Of a stretch of DNA of 64,000 nt, positions 6,691-14,988 are shown piece by piece (within the stretch, counting starts at the first letter, position 1; every line of letters begins with the position of its first letter). The stretch is taken from positions 1-64,000 of the forward strand of contig NZ_JBOITN010000032.1 of NCBI RefSeq assembly GCF_050717545.1, written 5' to 3'. Source of the stretch: Clostridium_AD sp050717545. Its GTDB lineage: Bacteria > Bacillota > Clostridia > Clostridiales > Clostridiaceae. Both the position numbers and the translations under genes were made by a program. A model generated the notes under the pieces. The model saw nothing but the letters and a program-made list of their open reading frames with translations, was not told the DNA's origin and searched no databases.

Positions 6691-7560
6691 TTAGAGGCTT
6701 AAATCATTGCTTTGATTAGATTTAATCCTTAGCGTATTATTTTCGCGTTTTGCTGCTACCCCTTTACTATCAAAGCTGAATAAGATTTTAATAATCCAAG
6801 CAAAAATTAGTATTACCACTATCGGTATAACACAAGTGGTTATAATCAGAACAGCAATTATCTCTAAAAATGTATTTAGTGTATCTTCTCCCTTTTTAGT
6901 TATTTCAGATATGCCATTTCCTATTTTAGAAGTTAAATTGGATAAAGAATCGCCTATTTTTTCAATCCAGTTTTTGTCTTCTTTGTAAAGTTCATTTTTC
7001 TTTTCTTCTATATATTCTTTGTTTTGTTTTGCAGTTTCAACCGTCTGTTCTATAGATGCTTGGTAAGAAGATTGCATTAAGTCACTTACTTGTACGCTTG
7101 CTGGAATTGCCATAAATAGAATAATTCCAAATATAGTTAGTTTTATTGCAAGATTTTTTAATTCAACTTTCTTTATGTATAAATAAGAAGCACCTAAAAA
7201 ACAAGCAAATGGAATAATAAAAGTAAATGACACATAACCAACTACTGCAATTAACATCTTTTCTAATAAAATTGCACTCAGTACAACAATGAAATAAGAG
7301 CTTAATTCTGCAATCTGATTAGCGATTGGAATTGCAGCATCTCCGGGTAGAAACGATAGAGCTGTTGAGGATGCTGCCGCTGATGCTGCGAGTTTCATAA
7401 CTACAACTTTTTTATCGTCCAATGATTTTACGTTTGCTGCATTAAAACTTGGGGCTGTTACTATTTTTGATACAACGAAAATTGAAAACAATGCTATTGA
7501 GAGTAATGTTATAAGTATCATAGTTCGCTTAGAAAATTTTATTTTAATTTTTTTTATCAT
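6691..7560 (-). CDS. Multi-pass membrane protein of unknown function
   Basis: This gene encodes 289 residues. An N-terminal helix (about 13-31) is followed by a short Ala-rich extracytoplasmic stretch (KLAASAAASSTALSFLPGDAA), three hydrophobic helices (about 85-158), a soluble region about 165-225 rich in Lys/Glu and coiled-coil-like (VETAKQNKEYIEEKKNELY, then NWIEKIGDSLSNLTSKIGNG), a strong helix at about 232-260, and a basic tail. The ATG is preceded by GGAGGT. No catalytic motif is visible and the family is not recognised. It is flanked by repeats on both sides and appears to be a single-gene unit. Confidence 0.65.
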   Translation of the reverse strand: MIKKIKIKFSKRTMILITLLSIALFSIFVVSKIVTAPSFNAANVKSLDDKKVVVMKLAASAAASSTALSFLPGDAAIPIANQIAELSSYFIVVLSAILLEKMLIAVVGYVSFTFIIPFACFLGASYLYIKKVELKNLAIKLTIFGIILFMAIPASVQVSDLMQSSYQASIEQTVETAKQNKEYIEEKKNELYKEDKNWIEKIGDSLSNLTSKIGNGISEITKKGEDTLNTFLEIIAVLIITTCVIPIVVILIFAWIIKILFSFDSKGVAAKRENNTLRIKSNQSNDLSL

Positions 7561-7600
7561 AATTTACCTCCAATTTTAAATTAATTCATAATATTATATT

Positions 7601-7915
7601 AGCAATCAGAACTTGTCCACTGCGTTACCAATTTCTGTAACGGGATCGCACCAGCCGACCAATATATGTAATTTTCGTAAAGCAAGTGGGTCCAGCAAAA
7701 CTTGTCCCCATAAAAGGATAAGACCCTTGGGATAATTTTTAATTACTATTTTAGTTTCACCTTTTATATATTCATCTCCTGGACACTTCATCATAAATTA
7801 TAGCCCTTATTTCTTATTAGCCCCTGGTATTAGGTCCTCTATAACTACTCACACTCTAGATACTTAACTTCACATATACTATATTTCTATGTTAATTTCC
7901 AAATACCTCTATATA
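7601..7915. repeat. Repeat B plus second copy of the 6040-6245 repeat
   Basis: Bases about 7601-7690 are repeat B (AGAACTTGTCCACTGCGTTA, CAATTTCTGTAACGG, CACCAGCC). A second short piece, AAAACTTGTCCCC, follows at 7697. Bases about 7730-7915 copy 6040-6245. The region 7561-8009 has no believable gene, and the 62-residue frame across it is repeat sequence. Confidence 0.6.
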
Positions 7916-8009
7916 AGGTAATATATTTATCAATAATTACTGATTTGTTATTAAAATAATTAGAAAAAGCCTACTCCATAGATTACTCTATGAAATAAAC
8001 TCTTGCTGT

Positions 8010-8080
8010 TAGCAAATTCACTCCGTTCATAAAAACCCCCGGGGGACGTAAACAAGTTGTGACCATAATTTGTTTTGCTA
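8010..8080. repeat. Repeat A, copy 5 (full length)
   Basis: TAGCAAATTCACTCCGTTCA at the left, CCCCCGGGGGACGTAAACAA in the middle and TTTGCTA at 8074-8080. The length is 71 bp, the same as copy 1. It lies in an intergenic gap. Nothing else is recognisable in 8081-8171. Confidence 0.8.
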
Positions 8081-8171
8081 TCTGCAAAGTAGATAAATAA
8101 TATAGGAAAGTTACAAAGCAACTTATATCTAGGTAAGGAGTCAGTTAGTTGCTAAATTAATAAAATCGAGT

Positions 8172-8726
8172 TTATTTTAATTTAGCAAATTTATCGTTTG
8201 ATGCTAAATAGTTTGCAACTAAATATATGAAAATCATTATAGGGACAGAGTAATAGTTTTCCCAATGTGTCCTTCTATACAACCCTAACAATTCATTTAA
8301 GGGTTCAAACATAAAAGAACTAATTACAGAATATAATCCTGCTTTAATATAAGGACTGACATTAGGGAAATATTGAATGAAAAGCATAGTGGCAACAGGC
8401 AATGCACAAATATCATAGGGTATGAATTCTGGCATTAAAGGAAACATTTTTACAGGGTAATACCATAAACCAATTGATGCACCAATCATATCCAAAGCAG
8501 AGGAAAATAACATAACAAAAAAGGCGACATATAACAGCCTATTAGTGCTTTCCTTTTTTCTAACCAATAACCAAATAGTCCACGGTAAAACAACTAATGA
8601 TACTGCTATCCACCATCTCCAAGTAAATAGAATATTATTTTTCCAAAAATAGAAATACTCTATGTGAACATTATGTAGTTTTTCATATAAGCTATGCGAT
8701 TGCGCTTCTAGTGTGTTCCAATTCAT
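8172..8726 (-). CDS. CBO0543-family membrane protein
   Basis: The protein has 184 residues from the ATG at 8726, preferred because AAAGGTGA lies about eight bases upstream; the longer frame to 8756 lacks a site. There are about five membrane helices with conserved Trp/Tyr-rich loops (FTWRWWIAVSLVVLPWTIW, IGLWYYPVKMFPLMPEFIPYD, EPLNELLGLYRRTHWENYYS), the signature of the clostridial/bacillar CBO0543 family of unknown function. It lies just downstream of a decayed TM2-like gene (8776-9125), the same arrangement as the intact pair 48460-50244. This is a diverged second copy of that cassette. Confidence 0.8.
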   Translation of the reverse strand: MNWNTLEAQSHSLYEKLHNVHIEYFYFWKNNILFTWRWWIAVSLVVLPWTIWLLVRKKESTNRLLYVAFFVMLFSSALDMIGASIGLWYYPVKMFPLMPEFIPYDICALPVATMLFIQYFPNVSPYIKAGLYSVISSFMFEPLNELLGLYRRTHWENYYSVPIMIFIYLVANYLASNDKFAKLK

Positions 8727-8775
8727 TATGAATTCACCTTTCAGGCATAAAGCCATATATTAGATTTATTTTAAA

Positions 8776-9125
8776 TTATATATTAATATGATCTGTTTTA
8801 CTAACACCAAGTGCATGATTCGACCAAAGTGTAGTTGTAACCATTTCAACAAGGGTTTCTGTTTCTTTACATTTGATTTTGCCTGTTAGGGAATATAAAA
8901 TTGCAAAGTTATGTGTGCGTTATAATTTATAAATACTTCCCATAAAAATAAAAGAAATCCCCCTAAATATTTTGATAAAAGAAGATGCCCTATTCCTGGA
9001 AAGGCCGCAGACCAACATGCAATTATATATGGACTTCTTAAATGAATGCGAATGGTTGTTGTACCCATTAAACTTACATACGCTCTTTTTCTATGTGGTG
9101 TGCTATTCGCTTTGTAGTTATCCAT
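8776..9125 (-). pseudogene. Internally deleted copy of the TM2-like membrane protein
   Basis: The N-terminal about 80 residues (RKRAYVSLMGTTTIRIHLRS, PGIGHLLLSKYLGGFLLFLW) closely match residues 1-85 of the 420-residue protein at 48982-50244. The C-terminal about 30 residues, TTLWSNHALGVSKTDHINI, match its last residues. About 300 residues between are deleted, joining LTGKI directly to KCKETET. A one-base loss (CACATAAC against CACATTAAC) also shifts the frame near 8912, giving an early TAA. The gene is dead, but both ends show it was once a full paralog. Confidence 0.85.
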
Positions 9126-9248
9126 TTTTTAACCCCATAATTGAATTTTACTCGTCTTATTTAATACATGTTATAAAATATTTTCTATATCTAACAACAT
9201 ATCCTATATTTGTATTTCTATACATGTACAGCATGTTTATTATGTTAT

Positions 9249-9290
9249 TAGCAAGTAAACAAATTGTAAACACGATTTGTTTACTTGCTA
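9249..9290. repeat. Repeat A, copy 6: minimal palindromic form
   Basis: TAGCAAGTAAACAAATT and its complement AATCGTGTTTACAATTT-type arm give a near-perfect hairpin from TAGCAAG (9249) to CTTGCTA (9290). The middle CTCCGCTCAT/CCCCCGGGGG part of repeat A is missing, so this may be an ancestral or deletion form. Confidence 0.65.
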
Positions 9291-9339
9291 CTGGTGGAAA
9301 AGGTGGAACTGTATCCGGATCAAACTTTATTAAATTCCA

Positions 9340-9560
9340 TTTAGTTTTATTAGATTTATATGAAGTACATTTTCAAAAGATTTAAGGTACTCATTATAAT
9401 TTAACTTTATTCTATATTTAGAGGATAAAAAATTATATGCCCCTGAATAAGATATTTTAGTATTTCCAAGTGTTCCACACCCTGCACTTTTCCCTTGTAC
9501 ATTATATATTATTTCAAATGCTATAGTTATAAAAAGATGATAAATTTGGATAAAAGAAGA
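9340..9560 (-). pseudogene. Unrecognised coding remnant
   Basis: The minus strand has an open stretch reading EIIYNVQGKSAGCG, then YNFLSSKYRIKLNYNEYLKS, ending in KLNGI and two stop codons. Composition and periodicity look like real protein, perhaps a small secreted or lipoprotein domain, but there is no start codon and no family is recognised. The rest of 9291-9635 shows nothing else. Confidence 0.3.
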
Positions 9561-9635
9561 TTAGGATAAATACTGAGATCTTATGGTATAATAAATGTTA
9601 CCTACAAAAATAATAGTAAATAGGAGGATGATTTT

Positions 9636-10319
9636 ATGTTGAAAGCAGTTATATTTGATATGGATGGAGTAATTATTGATAGTGAACCAACACATATGAA
9701 ACTAGAAAATGAAACTTATAAAGAATTAGGAATAAAGGTTACACAAGATGAGCATCACTCTTTTGTAGGCGCCACTTCCAATTATATGTGGGAAACTCTA
9801 AAAAATAAATATAAGCTTAATCAAACACTTGATGAGTTAATTGAATATGATCGAAGTAAGTATTTTAAATACCTTAATTCAGATGAATGTGAAATAACTC
9901 TTATTGATGGGGTGAAAGATCTAATAAAAGACTTTCATGAGAATGGACTAAAGCTAGCCATTGCCTCATCATCTCCACTTGATGTAATTATGGCTATTGC
10001 AAAGAAATTTCAAGTAGAAGAATACTTTGAAGTTTTTGTTACCGGTGACTATGTACAAAGAAGTAAACCTGAACCAGATATATTTCTTTTTGCTTTAAAG
10101 AAGCTTGGTGTAAGCGCAGATAATTGTATAGTTATTGAGGATTCTCATAATGGGGTTCGCGCTGCTAAGAAAGCAGGTATGAAGTGTGTAGGAATTAATA
10201 GCGGCGTTGCCGGAAGCCAAGATATTTCCATGGCTGATTTAGTTATAAACATCTTTAAAGAGGTGGATTACATAAAATTAAGCAAGACATTTGCACATAA
10301 TAGTTCTCTAAATACTTAA
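9636..10319 (+). CDS. HAD-superfamily hydrolase, beta-phosphoglucomutase-like
   Basis: This gene encodes 227 residues, a normal size for the subfamily. Motif I is FDMDGVIIDSEP with the nucleophile and acid/base Asp at residues 8 and 10. The helical cap follows. Motif II is the IASSSP stretch, the motif III Lys lies in RSKPEPDIF, and motif IV is VIEDSHNGVRAAKKAGM. This pattern is typical of phosphoglycolate phosphatase/beta-phosphoglucomutase-like enzymes that dephosphorylate small sugar phosphates. The substrate cannot be told. The ATG follows AGGAGGATG by normal spacing, and TATAAT near 9588 is a possible -10 box. It appears monocistronic. Confidence 0.88.
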   Translation: MLKAVIFDMDGVIIDSEPTHMKLENETYKELGIKVTQDEHHSFVGATSNYMWETLKNKYKLNQTLDELIEYDRSKYFKYLNSDECEITLIDGVKDLIKDFHENGLKLAIASSSPLDVIMAIAKKFQVEEYFEVFVTGDYVQRSKPEPDIFLFALKKLGVSADNCIVIEDSHNGVRAAKKAGMKCVGINSGVAGSQDISMADLVINIFKEVDYIKLSKTFAHNSSLNT

Positions 10320-10333
10320 TTTAGTTAAGCTTA

Positions 10334-10395
10334 TAGTAAATGTACTCCGCTCATAAAAACCCCTAGGGGACGTAAACACCACTATTTACTTTGAT
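10334..10395. repeat. Repeat A, copy 7 (variant ends)
   Basis: TAGTAAATGTACTCCGCTCA and CCCCTAGGGGACGTAAAC match repeat A, with ends TAGTAAAT and ATTTACT instead of TAGCAAA and TTTGCTA. Core and ends changed in complementary fashion. It lies 14 bases after the HAD gene and might also end its transcript. Confidence 0.65.
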
Positions 10396-11081
10396 ACTCT
10401 TTTGACAAAGTATCTTTATATTTTCAAAATATAAGAATAAATTAAGGTACATTCCTTTAATTATACTAATATGATTATAAAGTTCATATTTAGTTTCTAG
10501 CGTATTTACTTTGCTGATACGACTTCTAGTCCTGATTACGTTTCATAATTCAATATTTATTATTAATTAAAAATAGTTCTTTACAAATATAAATTACTAT
10601 GATATTATTAGTTCATAAACAAAGTAACAGAATTTAATTAATTAAACAAGTGGAAGTAATTCCACAAAGATATCACCCTCCTTAGATAAAGTAAAATAAT
10701 CGCTAATAGAAAGGGGATAGTCCAATGTTTCAAATTAAGTTCTTAAAGTTTTTAGAGGTTAGTAAAATTTATAAATAAGAGGTCTTTAGAATATGTGATA
10801 AGACAAGAAAAATTTATTTGATCAAAATAAATTACTATACTCTACTTAATTAAAAATTAAATATGTAAATATATTAGAAGGAAGTTCTTAAGTGAACTTC
10901 CTTCTGTCAGTTTAATAATAACAACCCTCAGCAATGCTGGGAGTTTTAATTCATTGGATCAAGAATGAGTACCACCAGAGCCTATTGGTCTGTGTTTTAT
11001 TCTTCTTCTACTTCTTTTCTATACTCATTGTCGAACTCAATATCTTCTACACGGTGTTTCATACTTAAAAGTGTTGAAAAT
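10396..11081. other. Gene-poor stretch with two tiny ORFs and two stem-loops
   Basis: A 17-codon frame at 10725-10778 (MFQIKFLKFLEVSKIYK) has GAAAGGGG upstream. It resembles the first residues of an ABC-transporter ATPase and may be a fragment. A stem-loop at about 10879-10907 (GAAGGAAGTTC/GAACTTCCTTC) follows. A 21-codon minus-strand frame at 10997-11062 (MKHRVEDIEFDNEYRKEVEE plus E) looks like real acidic protein sequence but is isolated. CTCAGCAATGCTGGGAG near 10928-10944, followed by TTTTAATT, is another short stem-loop. No intact gene is claimed. Confidence 0.4.
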
Positions 11082-11480
11082 TCAGAGAATCTTTAATCCT
11101 AACTTCTTAAGTCCAGTATAGCGTTCTGGATTAGAACTCCTAGGTCCCGCATTAAAATCACCAGTAATTATAGTTTGTGTTTTAATAATACAACAAGAAA
11201 ATTTTATAATATGATTAATACATTCTCTTGTTGTATTATCATCATTACAAAAAATTCCTATAAGATTAATATTTTTTATTTGAACTGGTATAAATAAATG
11301 TCTCTTATAAAATTGTGGGATATTTGATTCCTTAATCTCATACTTTGAAGCAATCAAAACACCATTTATATTATTTCTATCTTGATTATGACGTATATGT
11401 TCAAACCCCGCTTGCTTTAATACTTTTTTTATTTATATCCTTTAATGTAACTGGTTTATTTCGTTCGTCATAACTATTAA
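11082..11480 (-). pseudogene. Endonuclease/exonuclease/phosphatase (EEP) family fragment
   Basis: The surviving frame has NNINGVLIASKYEI, the family's strand-plus-substrate region, and IITGDFNAGP, the conserved GDFN metal-site motif. The protein stops soon after, without the C-terminal SDH motif. Upstream, KPVTLKDINKK continues in another frame. A run of seven A residues near 11425 contains one extra base, and removing it joins NKK to VLKQAGFEHIR. The gene is therefore frameshifted and truncated at both ends. Its original role (phosphodiesterase or nuclease) is lost. Confidence 0.75.
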
Positions 11481-11674
11481 CCCCTTCCTGAGGTCCCTAT
11501 CTATTCTCTATTTTTAAGCAAACATAAACTTACATTTTATATAAAGATCTCAGAGGTCGTATTAAAAACTGTAAGTTTTACTTTTGGTAACACCTAATCA
11601 ATTGATTGTACAGTTAGAGTAATGTATAATTATACATTGTTGATGATTTACATCTAAATATAGGAGGAGAATGA

Positions 11675-13216
11675 ATGAGTAATTATGGATTTTTATCGGT
11701 TATACCTGTTTTTTTAGCAGTTGTACTTGCAATTAAATTTAAAAATGTTGTACTGGCCTTATTTGCCAGCGTATTCGTTGGAGTTTTAATATTGGTAAAA
11801 TGGAGGCCAGTATTTGGAGTTACAACAATGATTGAAAAATATTTTTTTGTGCAACTCACAGATGAATATAATGCAGGAGTTCTAGTACTCCTAGTGTTTA
11901 TTGGCGGTTTTATAGCCCTAATGGAAAAATCAGGAGGTGCTACGGCTTTCGCAAATAAAGTTGCTACAGTAATTAATAGCAGATTAAAATTACAATTAGC
12001 CGCATGGTTTGGTGGAATAATTGTATTCTTTTCAGATCTTGGTACGCCTCTAATAGTTGGACCGGTTTTCGAACCATTATTTGATAAATTAAGGGTGTCT
12101 AGAGAAAAACTTGCCTGGATTTTAGATGCAACAGCTTCTCCAGTTGCTATACTTGTGCCTTTTATAGGTTGGGGCGTCTATATTATGGGCCTTATACAAA
12201 AGGAGTTTGATTTACTTAAAATAACCGAATCGGATTGGACGGCGTTTATTAATGCAATCCCATTTAATATCTATTCTATTCTTTCCATTATTATTATCCC
12301 AGTTGTTGCATTTACGGGTTATGAATTTAGTTCAATGGCAAAATCTGAAAAAAGAACTCAAGACACTGGAGAGATATATTGGCCAGATTCTAAACCACTA
12401 AGAAAATCTGAAACAACAGTAGAAACTAACGGTAGTAAACCAATACTCATATGGCTTCCTTTATTGGTTTTACTAATAACAATGTTTAGTATACTTGCAC
12501 CACTAGGTTTTCCCTTTGTAAAAATTTCGGGAAATGCATTTAGATCTGCTTTATGCACAGGCTATTTATTTGCAGGGGTTCTATTAATGTTAATGATGGT
12601 ATTCTACAAAGTTAAGACCTTTGAGGAGACCTTTAGTATTTATACTCAAGGCATGAGTAAAATGATGTACGTTGCAATTATACTTGTTTTGGCATGGTCA
12701 TTAAGCTCAGTGAGCAAAGAACTGGGAACAGCAAACTACATAATACAAGTAACTCAAGGTGTTATGCCTGCATGGTTACTTCCATGTACAGTATTTTTAA
12801 TTGGCGGAATTTTATCCTTTTCAACAGGATCATCATGGGGCACGTATGCAATACTTATGCCATTAGTTATACCTATGGCGTATGCTATAGGTTCACCAAT
12901 GCATGTGTGCATTGGCGCTGTATTAGCAGGTGGAATGTTTGGCGATCACTGTTCACCTATATCAGATACAACAATCCTTGCCTCATCTGGTGCTGGGTGT
13001 GATCATATTGATCATGTAAAAACTCAACTTCCCTACGCATTATTAAATGGATTTGTATCAGTTATTGGTTTTATCATAGCAGGCTTAACCCAAAGCACCG
13101 TAGCACTTCTTATATCAGTAATTCTATCAATCACCCTTTTAGTAGTTGCTTCGAAATTTAAGGGTATTAGAATAAAAAATATGACATTAAATGATATCGA
13201 GAAACTAAATAGCTAA
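11675..13216 (+). CDS. nhaC: Na+/H+ antiporter, NhaC family
   Basis: This gene encodes 513 residues with about 12 membrane helices. The typical NhaC-family features are FFSDLGTPLIVGPVFEPLFD, LDATASPVAILVPFIGWGVY, STGSSWGTYAILMPLVIP and GGMFGDHCSPISDTTILASS, which hold the polar residues of the ion path. It exchanges cytoplasmic Na+ for H+, or in some relatives organic substrates (malate/lactate or amines), across the cell membrane. The ATG at 11675 is preceded by GGAGGAG. An alternative ATG at 11671 is in another frame. A clear terminator follows at 13234-13274, so the gene is a single-gene unit. The specific substrate cannot be read from the sequence. Confidence 0.88.
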   Translation: MSNYGFLSVIPVFLAVVLAIKFKNVVLALFASVFVGVLILVKWRPVFGVTTMIEKYFFVQLTDEYNAGVLVLLVFIGGFIALMEKSGGATAFANKVATVINSRLKLQLAAWFGGIIVFFSDLGTPLIVGPVFEPLFDKLRVSREKLAWILDATASPVAILVPFIGWGVYIMGLIQKEFDLLKITESDWTAFINAIPFNIYSILSIIIIPVVAFTGYEFSSMAKSEKRTQDTGEIYWPDSKPLRKSETTVETNGSKPILIWLPLLVLLITMFSILAPLGFPFVKISGNAFRSALCTGYLFAGVLLMLMMVFYKVKTFEETFSIYTQGMSKMMYVAIILVLAWSLSSVSKELGTANYIIQVTQGVMPAWLLPCTVFLIGGILSFSTGSSWGTYAILMPLVIPMAYAIGSPMHVCIGAVLAGGMFGDHCSPISDTTILASSGAGCDHIDHVKTQLPYALLNGFVSVIGFIIAGLTQSTVALLISVILSITLLVVASKFKGIRIKNMTLNDIEKLNS

Positions 13217-13233
13217 TTTTAACTTATCTAAAA

Positions 13234-13274
13234 ATAAATGGCTGATACTTTATATAAAGTATCAGCCATTTATT
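13234..13274 (+). terminator. Terminator of the NhaC gene
   Basis: TGGCTGATACTT (13239-13250) pairs with AAGTATCAGCCA (13257-13268) around a short loop, flanked by AAATAAA and TTTATTAA. The structure can work in both directions. Confidence 0.8.
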
Positions 13275-13289
13275 AATTAAGAATATTAT

Positions 13290-13395
13290 CAAATTCGCTT
13301 CGCTCATTAGCAAACAGAACTTGTCCACTACGTTACCAATTTCTGCAACGGAATCTTGTCCAGTGAAATAAACTGTAAACAGTTTGTTCTTTCTA
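13290..13395. repeat. Partial repeat A (copy 8) joined to repeat B
   Basis: CAAATTCGCTTCGCTCAT (13290-13307) is the left part of repeat A. It is followed without a gap by TAGCAAACAGAACTTGTCCA, the start of repeat B, ending in a TAAACTGTAAACAGTTTGTT stem. The chimera suggests exchange between families. Confidence 0.6.
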
Positions 13396-13407
13396 ATTTT
13401 ACCATAG

Positions 13408-14325
13408 TTAGTATTTACCTTCTATAAATTTAATTCTATCATATAGTTTTCTATTTACAGGAGTAGATATGCTATATTTTTTGCCTAGCTTTAATACCTC
13501 ACCTGCAAATAACTCCACCTCGCTATATCTCCTCGCATCCATATCCTGGCTCATTGATGTTTTTGATTGTGGATTTAATGTGCTTAATATCTTTAGCCAA
13601 TAGTTCAAATCTGCCTCAGTTAAACTAGTTCCTGCCTTTTCAGACAATGCTATAACCTCTCTCATAGCTGAAATCATTATTTCTCTTTCTAATCCTTCTT
13701 TTTGTATTTTATCATAGTTACATTCATATACAGCAACTGTTTGATTTAATCCAACATTGAGCATAAACTTACCCCATTGTCTCTTGTACATATCCATTAC
13801 TGCTTCATATGGAAACTCTACCTTGTCAAAAAACTCAGAAACCCTCTTCACCTTTTCTGTCATAATGCCTGGTTCTCGTTCCCCAAAACAGAGCATTCCC
13901 ATATTCTGATATGTTAATTTATTTCCTTCTTTAACTGCATCCATGCCTTGTGCAACGCAATATAAAATTTTATCCATTCCATAAGTTTCAGAAATAATAG
14001 CTTCACTTGAAATTCCATTTAATGCTGATAAAATAATAGTGTGTTCTCCTATCTGATTAGATGCATCTTTTATAGCATTATTCAATGCACTATATTTAAC
14101 AGCAAAAATAATTAAATCTGCAGGTTCGCATAACTCCTCAGGTGTCACATAATTGAACTTACAAAGTTCACCATTACAATACACATGGCTATTTTCATAT
14201 TTTTTTATTCTATCCTTATCAGCAATAATCCTCAAATTTTCTTCTGGCATTTTCTTTGATAGGTTATTACCAAACAAGATTCCTAGCGCTCCAAGGCCTA
14301 TAATTGATACTGTTTTAATTCCCAT
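13408..14325 (-). CDS. Ketopantoate reductase (PanE/ApbA) family protein
   Basis: This gene encodes 305 residues, the usual length. The N-terminal Rossmann domain begins VSIIGLGALGILFGNNL, the GxGxxG nucleotide site. The ADLIIFAVKYSAL stretch is the family's strand after the nucleotide fold. The C-terminal all-alpha domain carries the catalytic Lys in RQWGKFMLNVGLNQ and conserved LNPQSKTSMSQDMDARRYSE with the substrate-binding Ser/Asn/Glu region. It would reduce 2-dehydropantoate to pantoate with NADPH, or act on another 2-oxo acid; many paralogs have unknown substrates. There are no pantothenate genes beside it. The start follows AAAGGAGTTGC. Upstream sequence is a SIR2-like fragment. Confidence 0.85.
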   Translation of the reverse strand: MGIKTVSIIGLGALGILFGNNLSKKMPEENLRIIADKDRIKKYENSHVYCNGELCKFNYVTPEELCEPADLIIFAVKYSALNNAIKDASNQIGEHTIILSALNGISSEAIISETYGMDKILYCVAQGMDAVKEGNKLTYQNMGMLCFGEREPGIMTEKVKRVSEFFDKVEFPYEAVMDMYKRQWGKFMLNVGLNQTVAVYECNYDKIQKEGLEREIMISAMREVIALSEKAGTSLTEADLNYWLKILSTLNPQSKTSMSQDMDARRYSEVELFAGEVLKLGKKYSISTPVNRKLYDRIKFIEGKY

Positions 14326-14341
14326 ACTTTTGCAACTCCTT

Positions 14342-14530
14342 TCATGTAAAATTCCTCATCAAATCCACCTTTGAAAAATTGACAATTAGCATTGGTGGTT
14401 ATAACAAAATAATTTTTATCTTTAACTATATCATACAATAGTTTATAAGTATAAAGTTGCTCTTGACTATATAAAACATTATTAATATTGACTGCCCAGA
14501 ATCTCCAATAAGTAATTGTATTATCTATCC
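14342..14530 (-). pseudogene. SIR2-like (sirtuin-family) fragment
   Basis: The minus strand reads TITYWRFWAVNINNVLYSQE, then LLYDIVKDKNYFVITTNANC and QFFKGGFDEE. The stretch KDKNYFVITTN with QFxKGGFDEE is the family pattern of sirtuin-type NAD-dependent enzymes (normally TTNVDxQFxKAGFD). Only about 60 residues remain, with no zinc or NAD domain ends. The fragment runs almost into the start of the ketopantoate reductase-like gene. It is a gene relic. Confidence 0.6.
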
Positions 14531-14622
14531 TGCTTTAACTGGATTACATACTTCTAAAATCATAAATTCATATTACCGCGGTTGTAAAAGGTTTCTAAAA
14601 TTAGTAGAATAAATTAAAAAAC

Positions 14623-14643
14623 AAAGCTCTAAATCGGAGCTTT
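14623..14643 (-). terminator. Terminator of the 45-codon thioredoxin-reductase-derived ORF
   Basis: AAAGCTC (14623-14629) and GAGCTTT (14637-14643) form the stem. Read on the minus strand it is followed by TGTTTTTTAATTT. The same hairpin occurs at 21946-21965 after the intact thioredoxin-reductase-like gene. Confidence 0.65.
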
Positions 14644-14666
14644 ATTTTTTACTTATATTACTTACA

Positions 14667-14804
14667 TTAAGCCTTAAGTTTTAAAGCCTCATAAATTGCA
14701 TAATCCTTAAACCCAATCACCCCAACCTTTAAGCCATCATAGAAAAAACCATTGCAAGATGTACAATGACTTACCCCTTTTCCAATAATAATCACATCAT
14801 ACAT
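14667..14804 (-). CDS. 45-residue mini-protein derived from thioredoxin reductase (CTSC motif)
   Basis: The frame starts at ATG 14804 with the ribosome site AGGAAGGTGATTTT and reads MYDVIIIGKG, then VSHCTSCNGFFYDGLKVGVI, then GFKDYAIYEALKLKA and stop. It equals residues 1-10 joined in frame to about 108-142 of the intact reductase at 21965-22795, so the redox motif CTSC is kept while the FAD domain is lost. The deletion endpoints share GKG codons. Start, ribosome site, frame, stop and terminator are all preserved. It stands divergent to a glutaredoxin gene (14989). It may be a plain pseudogene or a working redox peptide, and the sequence alone cannot decide. Confidence 0.5.
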   Translation of the reverse strand: MYDVIIIGKGVSHCTSCNGFFYDGLKVGVIGFKDYAIYEALKLKA

Positions 14805-14988
14805 AAAATCACCTTCCTTTACAAAATATATTCATTAATTACTAAAATACCTTATATATTATTTAATTAACTCAATATAGTAATTATTTTTTTAATACTT
14901 GTTGCATTTTTAGAATGCGTTGCATATATTATACCTATAGGGGGTATCAAACTCTTATTTAAAAATTTATTTTCTAGGAGGTAATTTT

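Noticed and set aside
7606..7794. 62-codon minus-strand ORF
   Set aside because: It lies wholly in repeat B and the 7730-7915 repeat block, with no start signal; treated as repeat sequence.
8972..9385. 137-codon plus-strand ORF
   Set aside because: Its first part is antisense to the clear TM2-like pseudogene and the rest crosses the palindrome at 9249-9290.
11527..11580. Possible diverged repeat A upstream of NhaC (AAACTTACA/TGTAAGTTT arms)
   Set aside because: The arms pair, but the core matches repeat A only weakly (GAGGTCGTA); too little to count as a copy.
12694..13002. 102-codon plus-strand ORF
   Set aside because: Out-of-frame shadow inside the NhaC gene.
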